This document shows positions 8,111 to 15,679 of a DNA stretch of 48,094 bases, piece after piece. The notes beneath the pieces were generated by a model. That model was given only the letters and a program-made list of their open reading frames with translations. It had not been told where the DNA came from and made no database searches. Positions within the stretch are counted from its first letter, which is position 1. Each line of letters starts with the position of its first letter. The position numbers were made by a program, and so were the translations under genes. Origin of the DNA: DYFC01 sp041658585 (GTDB taxonomy: Bacteria; Nitrospirota; Thermodesulfovibrionia; Thermodesulfovibrionales; SM23-35); assembly GCA_041658585.1 (NCBI GenBank), contig JBAZZX010000020.1:1-48094 (forward strand). The letters run 5' to 3'.

Positions 8111-8428
8111 TATTTGCCTCCTGCCCAAAGTATAGGACATTAGTTTGTTAAACATTAGAAACGCAATGAATATTCTGGGAATCGGAGTGCATTTTTGATG
8201 CGGTTAAACATCTCGACTTTTTTCCTCCCTACGCTCCTGAACTCAACCCTGTTGAATATGTCTGGGCACATACGAAAATGAACCCCATGGCCAATATGAC
8301 TGCAATGGAACTTGACGCATTGACAATAAATACTCGTTGCCATATGCGCTCCTTGCAGAAAAAGCAGCCTTTACTTCGTTCATTCTTTAAAAAAAGTGGC
8401 CTTTCTTTGCGTCTTAAATAGGACATTA
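7910..8428. mobile_element. Rearranged IS630-type insertion sequence remnant
   Basis: Two halves of an IS630-like transposase lie here on opposite strands. The N-terminal helix-turn-helix is on the minus strand (8110 to about 7910), now the start of the kinase gene. The C-terminal DDE piece is on the plus strand (8188-8421). Each half keeps its outer end sequence, and both copies of TAGGACATTA (8133-8142 and 8419-8428) point the same way, whereas intact ends would be inverted. An internal inversion or recombination between two copies explains this. Confidence 0.7.
8188..8421 (+). pseudogene. C-terminal fragment of IS630-family transposase
   Basis: This 77-residue open stretch ends at a TAG at 8419-8421. 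It reads LDFFPPYAPELNPVEYVW, the unmistakable IS630/DDE_3 signature that contains the last catalytic acidic residue, and runs on to a Lys/Arg-rich end. The first two catalytic acidic motifs are absent and there is no start codon. The IS end repeat TAGGACATTA begins at the stop codon. Confidence 0.85.
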
Positions 8429-8526
8429 CTTATGCAGCTATCAATAGTTCAGGAAGGAGTCGCTAAAAGGAAAGTCTTTGTTCGATTATCGATAATACCT
8501 ATAAAATTATCAGATTAATTAACTAA

Positions 8527-8880
8527 TCACATATCTGAGAGGTTGCATTTTGGAAGGATCTTAACGCGGCAGTTTCCGGTAGCATCAACAGATTTATAAT
8601 TTTTGTAATTTGGATTATTCGCACAGTAGAATGTCTGACAGTTCATATCTGAAAATATATCTATGCTGTCTTCCGGCTTTATAGCGAATAGATGTTCATG
8701 TTTCCAAATGAAACACTCCCCACCATTTTTCTTATACCACAAGTCATGCATTGCCGCATTCCTGACCATTATACCTTCTTCCCTGCACCGGTCTTTTTCT
8801 GTTGCAGCAAGCAAAGGTACCGCTATGAAAATAATGATTAGGGAAGTAGTAAGAACCCTATAATATAAGTTTTTATACAT
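8527..8880 (-). CDS. Small secreted Cys-containing protein of unknown function
   Basis: The protein is 117 aa. A signal peptide is evident at 1-26 (LTTSLIIIFIAVPLLAA), so the mature part is exported. The mature region has six cysteines (CREEG, ECFIW, NCQTFYC, NCRVK, KCNLS) that could form three disulfides, and several aromatics. It has no CxxCH haem motif and no lipobox. The ribosome site in front of 8880 is weak. It lies alone between the IS630 remnant and a small basic protein gene. I do not recognise a family. Confidence 0.6.
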   Translation of the reverse strand: MYKNLYYRVLTTSLIIIFIAVPLLAATEKDRCREEGIMVRNAAMHDLWYKKNGGECFIWKHEHLFAIKPEDSIDIFSDMNCQTFYCANNPNYKNYKSVDATGNCRVKILPKCNLSDM

Positions 8881-9038
8881 TGGTTAAATTTATCAATTGT
8901 GAGAAGCATTGTCAATATAATGGGAGCATCGCCCCCCATCACTGCAACCCGCTAAGATTCGGAAACAGCGACCACCCCCTTCCCAAGGAGTGATCTGATA
9001 ACCGGACATTAAGTTACTGCCCACAGAATTCCATTAAT

Positions 9039-9164
9039 TTACTTTTGGGACCATATGTTTGATCCTGAAGAGCTTTTTTCTTTCTTTGCTTGTCTTTTCT
9101 CTTTCAGGCTATGCTGTGGTTTTTTCTTTGCATTCGGTTTTTGCTTGTTTTTTTCTTTGCTCAT
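9039..9164 (-). CDS. Small lysine-rich protein, 41 aa
   Basis: The ATG at 9164 follows a near-perfect AAGGAGGT ribosome site and the frame runs to TAA at 9039-9041. The product is strongly basic (about 17 of 41 residues are Lys or Arg), with the core SLKEKRQAKKEK and a Ser/Gly/Trp tail. Short proteins with a TLKEKRxAKKEKK-type core recur in many bacteria and have no assigned role; nucleic-acid or ribosome binding is a reasonable guess from charge. It sits in the 423-base gap between the secreted protein and the hybrid kinase. The rest of the gap shows nothing I can name. Confidence 0.65.
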   Translation of the reverse strand: MSKEKNKQKPNAKKKPQHSLKEKRQAKKEKSSSGSNIWSQK

Positions 9165-9303
9165 GTGATACCTCCTTGATAAGACTTACCCTCATTCTAC
9201 TATATTACACAAATCCCTTCAATAGATCATGATTGTGTCTTAAATGAATTACTCTCTCAGGTTGCGCTTCAAATTGCATACTTCTATGGCTTTCCTGTAA
9301 TTT

Positions 9304-11610
9304 TTAAACCTCATTTTTCAGGACTTCCCGTATTTTTTCCGATAGCTTTGTCGGTGAAAAGGGTTTCAGAATAAATTTAAATCCTTTTTCAATAATTCCC
9401 TGCTTGTGCATGACGTCTGCCGTATATCCACTCATAAACAGCGCCTTGATATCGGGTCTTATCTTCTTTATCTCATAATAAACCTCTTTGCCGTTCTTCT
9501 TCGGCATGATGACATCAAGTAACAGGAGCTGGATTTTATCCTTATCCAATGTAAACTTGTTTATTGCATCTTCTCCGTCAACCGCCTCTATTACCTTATA
9601 TCCGAGTTCTTCAAGATAGATCTTGGTGAATACCCTCACATCGGGAGCATCCTCTGCTAAAAGCACCGTCTCCGTGCCTCTTTCAACAGGTTGTATAACT
9701 TCAGGTTTTACCTCTTCAGCCTTTGCCCGTATCAATGGCAGATATATCTTGAAGGTTGTTCCTTGTCCCGGTTCACTGTAAACATTGATATATCCGTTAT
9801 TTTGTTTGATAATCCCATATACCATCGACAGTCCAAGTCCCGTCCCCTTCCCAACCTCCTTCGTTGTAAAGAACGGATGGAATATCTTCTCTGTTGTCTT
9901 GGTGTCCATACCGGCTCCCGTATCGGTAACCGCTATGAAAGCATAATCTCCTTCCATTCCATAACCATGCTTTTTTATGAATTCATGGTCAATAGCTACA
10001 ATTTCAGTCTCGATAGTCAAATACCCCCCTTCAGGCATTGCGTCTCGCGCATTCGTTGCAAGATTCATTAACACCTGCTCTATCTGCATGGGGTCTGCCA
10101 TAACAATCAGGTCTTTCCCGGAAAGCGCCATTCGGGATTGAATGTCCTCCCCGATAATCCTTGATAATAATTTATCTACTTTTCTGATAATCTCGTTGAG
10201 ATCTACCGGCCTTGGATCGATTAACTGTTTTCTGCTGAAGGCAAGAAGGCTCTGTGTCAAATTAGCCGCCCTGTCCGATAATGAAAGGATATGATCGGCA
10301 TAACTCTTTAAAGGATCGTCTTCCTTCATCTTCATCTTCAGAACGTGCCCATATCCTATAATTGCCTGTAGTATATTATTGAAATCATGGGCAATGCCTC
10401 CTGCAAGTTGGCCTACTGCTTCCATCTTTTGAGCCTGTATAAGCTGGGCCTCGAGTTTTTTGCGCTCGGTGATGTCGGACAATATAACCAGAAAAGCCTT
10501 TTCTTTTTCATATGGTATGACGGAGGAGCTTAGCAGGAAGTATCTTATTCCTTTCGATTTAGTAATAAGTTTCACCTCATAACTTTCAACATACTCACCG
10601 GCAAGTCTCCGCTGCATGTTTTTCGCTACTAAGTCTTTTGAATCATCGGCAATAAATTCAAATACCGTCTTTCCTATAACCTCATCTCTGGTATATCCGA
10701 ATATTTTCAAGGCTGTTTCGTTTATATAATGTATTACGCCCCCCTTATGTACAAACACTGCATTTGGGGAAGAATTGAACATGGTACTGTATCTTTCCTC
10801 GCTTTCCTGGAGAGCCTTTTCCGCCAGCTTACGCTCGGTAACGTCCCAAACCAGCGAAATCATCAACTGTTTGTCGGAAAGCAGTATGTTCTGCGCAGTA
10901 ATAAAAATGGTATTGTCTCCCTTGCGGACAATCGGCACATCCGCCCAATACATGCGCGCCTGGTCGCCGCTGGCGCAATCGTCCAATACCCGCTTCCTAA
11001 TATCAGCCCGGAATGCCGGATCTTCGTAGACTGCCTCCCAGAAAGCATCCGGACCGGCAAGCGCTTCTCGTGTTGTTCGGTATAACTTTGGGAAGTTGTC
11101 ATTCATGTAATCAAACCGTACCGGAGGACCAACCGAGTTCACAGCTATACCAACGGGAAGATTGTCTAAAACCGTCCGGATAAAGACTTCCCTTTCCCGC
11201 AGCGTCTCCTGGGCCAGTTTGCGCTCGGCTTTGTCTTTAGCTTCTTGTAATGCTCTATTCACTACCGGAACAAGACCTTGCAGGTTGCTTTTTAATACAT
11301 AATCTGTTGCGCCTTTCTTGAGGATTTCAATCGCAAATTCTTCACCCATGACACCGGTTACTAATACGAAAGGCACGTGAGGACACTTTTCCTTTGCGAT
11401 TGTTAATGCCGTAAGACCGTCAAAAGATAAAAGGTTATAGTCTGACAGGATAATATCCGGATCAAAGTCTTTGATTTCCTTCTGAAAGGTTTCTTTTCTT
11501 TCTACCCGCTTTGATATGAACGCAATTCCAGCCTTACGTAATTCATGCTCTTCTAATTCAGCGTCGGCAGGATCATCTTCAAGTATAAGTATGCGGAGTT
11601 CTTTGTCCAT
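9304..11610 (-). CDS. Hybrid sensor histidine kinase, REC-PAS-PAS-HisKA-HATPase-REC
   Basis: The protein is 768 aa, cytoplasmic, with no membrane segment. An N-terminal receiver (residues 5-125) has ILEDDPADAE, the phospho-Asp in DIILSDYNLL and a conserved Lys near the end. Two PAS domains follow (about 145-260 and 272-390, the second with INETALKIFGYTRDEVIGKT). HisKA carries GGIAHDFNNILQAIIGYG and the ATPase has NLATNARDAMPEGG, DTGAGMD and GTGLGLSMVYGIIKQ. A second receiver (648-765) has LLLLDVIMPKKNG. Receivers at both ends suggest it takes phosphate from another kinase and passes it on. No DNA-binding output domain is present. Signal and partner are unknown; the adjacent kinase at 6728 is not in an obvious operon with it. 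Confidence 0.92.
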   Translation of the reverse strand: MDKELRILILEDDPADAELEEHELRKAGIAFISKRVERKETFQKEIKDFDPDIILSDYNLLSFDGLTALTIAKEKCPHVPFVLVTGVMGEEFAIEILKKGATDYVLKSNLQGLVPVVNRALQEAKDKAERKLAQETLREREVFIRTVLDNLPVGIAVNSVGPPVRFDYMNDNFPKLYRTTREALAGPDAFWEAVYEDPAFRADIRKRVLDDCASGDQARMYWADVPIVRKGDNTIFITAQNILLSDKQLMISLVWDVTERKLAEKALQESEERYSTMFNSSPNAVFVHKGGVIHYINETALKIFGYTRDEVIGKTVFEFIADDSKDLVAKNMQRRLAGEYVESYEVKLITKSKGIRYFLLSSSVIPYEKEKAFLVILSDITERKKLEAQLIQAQKMEAVGQLAGGIAHDFNNILQAIIGYGHVLKMKMKEDDPLKSYADHILSLSDRAANLTQSLLAFSRKQLIDPRPVDLNEIIRKVDKLLSRIIGEDIQSRMALSGKDLIVMADPMQIEQVLMNLATNARDAMPEGGYLTIETEIVAIDHEFIKKHGYGMEGDYAFIAVTDTGAGMDTKTTEKIFHPFFTTKEVGKGTGLGLSMVYGIIKQNNGYINVYSEPGQGTTFKIYLPLIRAKAEEVKPEVIQPVERGTETVLLAEDAPDVRVFTKIYLEELGYKVIEAVDGEDAINKFTLDKDKIQLLLLDVIMPKKNGKEVYYEIKKIRPDIKALFMSGYTADVMHKQGIIEKGFKFILKPFSPTKLSEKIREVLKNEV

Positions 11611-11818
11611 GAGACTCTTTTCTCCCTGACGGGATTTTTATCAGTAAATCTTCTTTATTATGCGGAGAGAGAAGTTAACCCGTCTGTATGCGATTATATC
11701 AATACCATATAGAATTAGCAAAATTTCTTCTCTTCAAAATACTCCCCGCACCATTCTTGTGGTCTTTGAACCTAAAAACAGCAGTTCATTTACCACAGAG
11801 ACTCGGAGAAAATAATGA

Positions 11819-12823
11819 TTAAAATATAATTCCCTGCCCATTGAATTGTTTTAACCATGTTCCTATGATTTGTAATGCTGATGTTACTGTGATGCATCGA
11901 AAGCCTTTGGTATATGGAATTCCATCCCTTCTGCCTCCTTTCTCCAGAATAAAAGAAGCGAGAGCTTCAATAGTGGTGTTAAACATTTCAGCAATTACCA
12001 TTATCCCGGTCACTACAAACACCATGAGAAAATCCATCAAGTTCCTGAAGCAGAGCGTGACTGATAGTACAATTAAGGATAAGACCAGTTTGTAAATAAC
12101 GCTGATATCCAGCAGCGCTGCATAACGAAATCCCGACGCACACGTCCTGACTTTTCTTATTGGATGAAACCCTGCCTGCCCTGTTCCAATGTTGTAGTAC
12201 CAGCCATGAAGATGAAGCGAGCCATTGTTTAATGCCTTCTTGACAAATGGATAGGTCTGGATATTATACAGCTGGAGGATCACGTTTTCCTCTTCGGTTA
12301 CCCGTTGACGGATTTCATCCGTCGCTTCGGAATAATGTTTCATAATAATATCCCTTACAGGGGCAGCCAGATGAAGCCAGTCTCGCAAATGCGGCATAGT
12401 AACAATCTCATTTTCTTCCGCATAAAGCACTTGCATAGCCCCACAATTGGAATGTCCGCATATAATAATATCCGAGACCCTCAATTTTAATACCGCATAC
12501 TCGATTGCCGCTGCTACGCTGTTTTTATCCTTTATAGCATCATACGGCGGGATTATTTTGCCTACGTTTCGTACGATAAACAGCTCACCCGGACGGCTTT
12601 GAGTAACCAGATTAGGGTCAACCCGAGAGTCGGAGCATGTAACAAAAAGAACCTCGGGGAACTGCCCACCGGAAAGTCTGCGAAAGAAATCCTCTTCCTT
12701 TCTGAAATACGACTGCTGAAAATTCCAGATGCCTTTACAGTCTGTCCATGCCTTATCACGATTCCTTTCTAATCCTTGCGCATTAATTCCAGCCGTGCAA
12801 TCCTCTTTTTCATTATCCCTCAA
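11819..12823 (-). CDS. Beta-carbonic anhydrase fused to a DgkA-like membrane domain
   Basis: The protein is 334 aa. Residues about 25-215 are a beta-class carbonic anhydrase with the zinc ligands and Asp/Arg dyad: CSDSRVDPN, then GHSNCGAM. It interconverts CO2 and bicarbonate. From about 217 the chain becomes a three-helix membrane domain resembling DgkA/undecaprenol kinase: SGFRYAALLDIS, two hydrophobic helices, and AEMFNTTIEALASF, which lines up with the DgkA ELLNSAIEAVVD motif and keeps both Glu and the Asn. The later KD motif reads TKG here, so a conserved Asp is lost. The ORF is continuous with no sign of frameshift. The start is TTG at 12823; a nearby ATG is out of frame. The fusion may anchor the enzyme to the membrane or join CO2 chemistry to a lipid kinase. 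Confidence 0.8.
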   Translation of the reverse strand: MRDNEKEDCTAGINAQGLERNRDKAWTDCKGIWNFQQSYFRKEEDFFRRLSGGQFPEVLFVTCSDSRVDPNLVTQSRPGELFIVRNVGKIIPPYDAIKDKNSVAAAIEYAVLKLRVSDIIICGHSNCGAMQVLYAEENEIVTMPHLRDWLHLAAPVRDIIMKHYSEATDEIRQRVTEEENVILQLYNIQTYPFVKKALNNGSLHLHGWYYNIGTGQAGFHPIRKVRTCASGFRYAALLDISVIYKLVLSLIVLSVTLCFRNLMDFLMVFVVTGIMVIAEMFNTTIEALASFILEKGGRRDGIPYTKGFRCITVTSALQIIGTWLKQFNGQGIIF

Positions 12824-12879
12824 TACTTTCTTTGTTAGCTGTCTACACTAATCGTGCCTTTATTCTTATAAACTTTATA

Positions 12880-15564
12880 TTACTTTGCGATCCTTTTCAA
12901 AAGTTGTTCGAGTTTCTTAATTTCCTCCCCGTAGCCTGCCCAGTTCCTCTGACTCTGCAGTTCAATTGCCCTTTCAAATACCCTCATAGCCTCCTTTGCA
13001 AGTTCTGCTGTTGTTGACTTTTTATCCACAGCAGCCCCGTCAGCCCTTCCGGTAAGTGCCTTCTTCGCGCCGAACAGCCTCTGGAGTGCAAGCTCAAGGT
13101 TTTCCTCCATGATCACATCGTTTTCATAGGCAACAATAACCCTCCTTAGCTCAGGCAGTCCCACCTTATCGGATGCCGCCAGGTAAAGGGGCTGAACATA
13201 CAAAAGGGACCGCTCTATAGGAATTACAAGGAGACTCCCCCTTATGACCTCTGAGCCCCGTTGACCCCAGAGTGTAAGCTGCTGGGATATATAGGAATCC
13301 TGGTTTATCCTTGCATCCACCTGTTTTGGTCCGAAGATGAGCCTGTCCCTTGGAAAGGTATAGATAAGAAGCTTCCCGTAATCCGGCTCGTCACATCTTG
13401 CGGCAAGCCATGCAGCAAGGTTATCTCTCTTTGCCGGAGTATAGGGCAAAAGCAGGATATATTCCTCTTTCTTTTCGCCGGGAAGCTTCATTATGGTGTA
13501 ATACGGCTCCATGAGGACTTGCCCGAAGGCAGGAACCTCCCACAGGTTCTCCTTATTATAAAAAACCTTCGGATCCGTCATGTGATATGCAGCGAACATG
13601 GATGCCTGTATCTGAAGAAGCCTGTGCGGATAACGTATATGCTGCCTCAATTCATCAGGCATCTCTTTAAGAGACTTAAATATATCCGGGAATATCTTTG
13701 AATAAACCTTTATCAGAATATCAGAGGGGTCGCTCACATAAAAACCCATCGAGCCGTTATAGGCGTCAATAACAACCTTTACAGAGTTCCTTATATAGTT
13801 AATGCGCCTTTCTATGGGCTTAGAATAAGGCATCCTGTTTGAGACGGTATAGGCATCTGCCATCCAGACAAGTCTCCCGTCCTTTGTCACAATCATATAG
13901 GGGTCCTGGTCAAAAAGGAGAAAGGGCGCTACTGTCCTGACTCGCTCCATTATATTTCTGTAATACAGGATTTTGCTCTCTCCGGAGATATCAGAGGAAA
14001 GCAGTATCTTTTCTGTCTTAAACTTCACCGAAAATAAAGCCCTTTTAAACAGAGAGCCCAGCCTGACACCACCGCTGCCCTCATACGTTGTATACACATT
14101 GCCTTCAGATGTCGGATAACTGAATTCAGGAACTTTTGTTTTCACTATGACATAATTATTGGAAAGCTCACCGTAGTAAATCTCCGCTCTTGTAACCTTA
14201 AGGTCAACCTGGCTTACAGGCGGAATGTCCTTTATCATGAATTCAGGAAGCCCTTCCCTGCTTATCCTGCTCACAGGACCCAGCGTTAAACCATTTCCAT
14301 GGGTGAATATCAGCCTCTCGTTTATCCACGTCTTGCTCGGAAGGTCATTATATGAAAGCTCCCGCGGAGCGAGCATCACCTGCATATATTCGCCGTTTAT
14401 GGTATACCTGTCATTATCAACATCCGCAAATTTATAGTATGTCCTTATCTGCTGCAGCTGGCTGTATGTCCTGAGAAGCGGGCTATGGTCCCATAATCTG
14501 ATATTCTTAATAGTGGCATCATTTTTTTCTATGTCCTTACCCGAAAGATTATAGTCCACATCAAATGGCTTTACCTCTATCTTGTCAAGGTTATAGCCCA
14601 GTCTTGTAAATTTTATGTTTTGTTCTATATATGGGGTCTCAAGGGCAAGCTCATTCGGCGCGACCTTGAATTTATGAAGAGCATATGGATATGCCACAAT
14701 CCCGATAATATACACTGCTGAAACCAGGACAGGCGGGAGAAATGTCAGTCTCCGTGAGCCTCTTAATATCCCTGCCATAAAGACAATTCCTGCTACCGGC
14801 GTGATGAATATGAGTATCCTGTAAAAAAAGAGCTTCGCATGGATATCCCTATACCCTGCGCCGAAAACAGCGCCATGTTCTGAGAACAGAAGCCTGAAGG
14901 TATCTATGTAAAAGCCGAATCCGATATTAAGGATAACGAGTCCTGCAAGGATGCCGATATGTTTTTTTACCTTGCTATCGATAGAAATTATCCTCTCTGC
15001 GATAAATATGCCGCCTCTTAAAAAATAGTTTGCAGCCACTACTATGATTGTTAATACCAGTGTAAACCCTGCAAAGCCATTAAGAGATTCTATAAAAGGA
15101 AGCTTGAACAGATAAAAACCGATATCCTTGGCCAATAGTGGGTCATTGGTTCCCATATCCAGACTGTTTTTAAAGAGCAGGACATCTTCCCACCTCAATG
15201 CGCCCCACTGCGCTGCAAAGACGGCCATAACAACTCCGGCAATTATGGTGATGGGCTTGATGACCTTTTCGATACCGCTTGCTCTAAATGGATTGATGAC
15301 GCCTTCGATCACAGATATATCTCTTTGAGGGAAATTAGTCCTGTTTGCGATGGTTATATTCACCAGAATAAAGAACAAAAAGGCTATGCCAAAAGATATA
15401 CCTGTGCCGATTTTAGCGGAGAGCGTCTTAATAAAAACAGAAGTGTATCCTGTTTCCGTGAAAAAGAGCCAGTCGGTATATAAATTCAAAACGGTAAAAA
15501 AAAGCGGCAGTATCAAAAAAATAAACCCGAATAGAATTAAATTCCTTGCCTTGCCTTTAGTCAT
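12880..15564 (-). CDS. UPF0182 family membrane protein
   Basis: The protein is 894 aa, the usual size of UPF0182 (COG1615). The N-terminal third has about seven hydrophobic segments (the first near 10-30, FGFIFLILPLFFTVLNLY). The remainder is a large, mainly soluble region with the family's conserved stretches, such as TYYKFADVDNDRYTINGEYM and a C-terminal YVQPLYLAAS followed by PELRRVIVAYENDVIMEENL. The last 40 residues form a charged helical tail. The function of UPF0182 is unknown. The ATG at 15564 has a good GGAGG site. It lies 115 bases behind the P-type ATPase gene on the same strand and may be co-transcribed with it. Confidence 0.93.
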   Translation of the reverse strand: MTKGKARNLILFGFIFLILPLFFTVLNLYTDWLFFTETGYTSVFIKTLSAKIGTGISFGIAFLFFILVNITIANRTNFPQRDISVIEGVINPFRASGIEKVIKPITIIAGVVMAVFAAQWGALRWEDVLLFKNSLDMGTNDPLLAKDIGFYLFKLPFIESLNGFAGFTLVLTIIVVAANYFLRGGIFIAERIISIDSKVKKHIGILAGLVILNIGFGFYIDTFRLLFSEHGAVFGAGYRDIHAKLFFYRILIFITPVAGIVFMAGILRGSRRLTFLPPVLVSAVYIIGIVAYPYALHKFKVAPNELALETPYIEQNIKFTRLGYNLDKIEVKPFDVDYNLSGKDIEKNDATIKNIRLWDHSPLLRTYSQLQQIRTYYKFADVDNDRYTINGEYMQVMLAPRELSYNDLPSKTWINERLIFTHGNGLTLGPVSRISREGLPEFMIKDIPPVSQVDLKVTRAEIYYGELSNNYVIVKTKVPEFSYPTSEGNVYTTYEGSGGVRLGSLFKRALFSVKFKTEKILLSSDISGESKILYYRNIMERVRTVAPFLLFDQDPYMIVTKDGRLVWMADAYTVSNRMPYSKPIERRINYIRNSVKVVIDAYNGSMGFYVSDPSDILIKVYSKIFPDIFKSLKEMPDELRQHIRYPHRLLQIQASMFAAYHMTDPKVFYNKENLWEVPAFGQVLMEPYYTIMKLPGEKKEEYILLLPYTPAKRDNLAAWLAARCDEPDYGKLLIYTFPRDRLIFGPKQVDARINQDSYISQQLTLWGQRGSEVIRGSLLVIPIERSLLYVQPLYLAASDKVGLPELRRVIVAYENDVIMEENLELALQRLFGAKKALTGRADGAAVDKKSTTAELAKEAMRVFERAIELQSQRNWAGYGEEIKKLEQLLKRIAK

Positions 15565-15679
15565 AGCATCCTCCGTGTCCTTTAATTATTACCTCTTGAT
15601 TGTATGATTTTCTTCTGAAATAGTCCAATGCCATATTTATGCTCTCCTTTCACCTGTAAATAGTATAATGCGCCCAGCC

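Noticed and set aside
8111..8155. Longer start for the PAS kinase (ATG at 8155).
   Set aside because: No ribosome site; the region is the IS end and promoter area, and the ATG at 8110 has AGGAGG at proper spacing.
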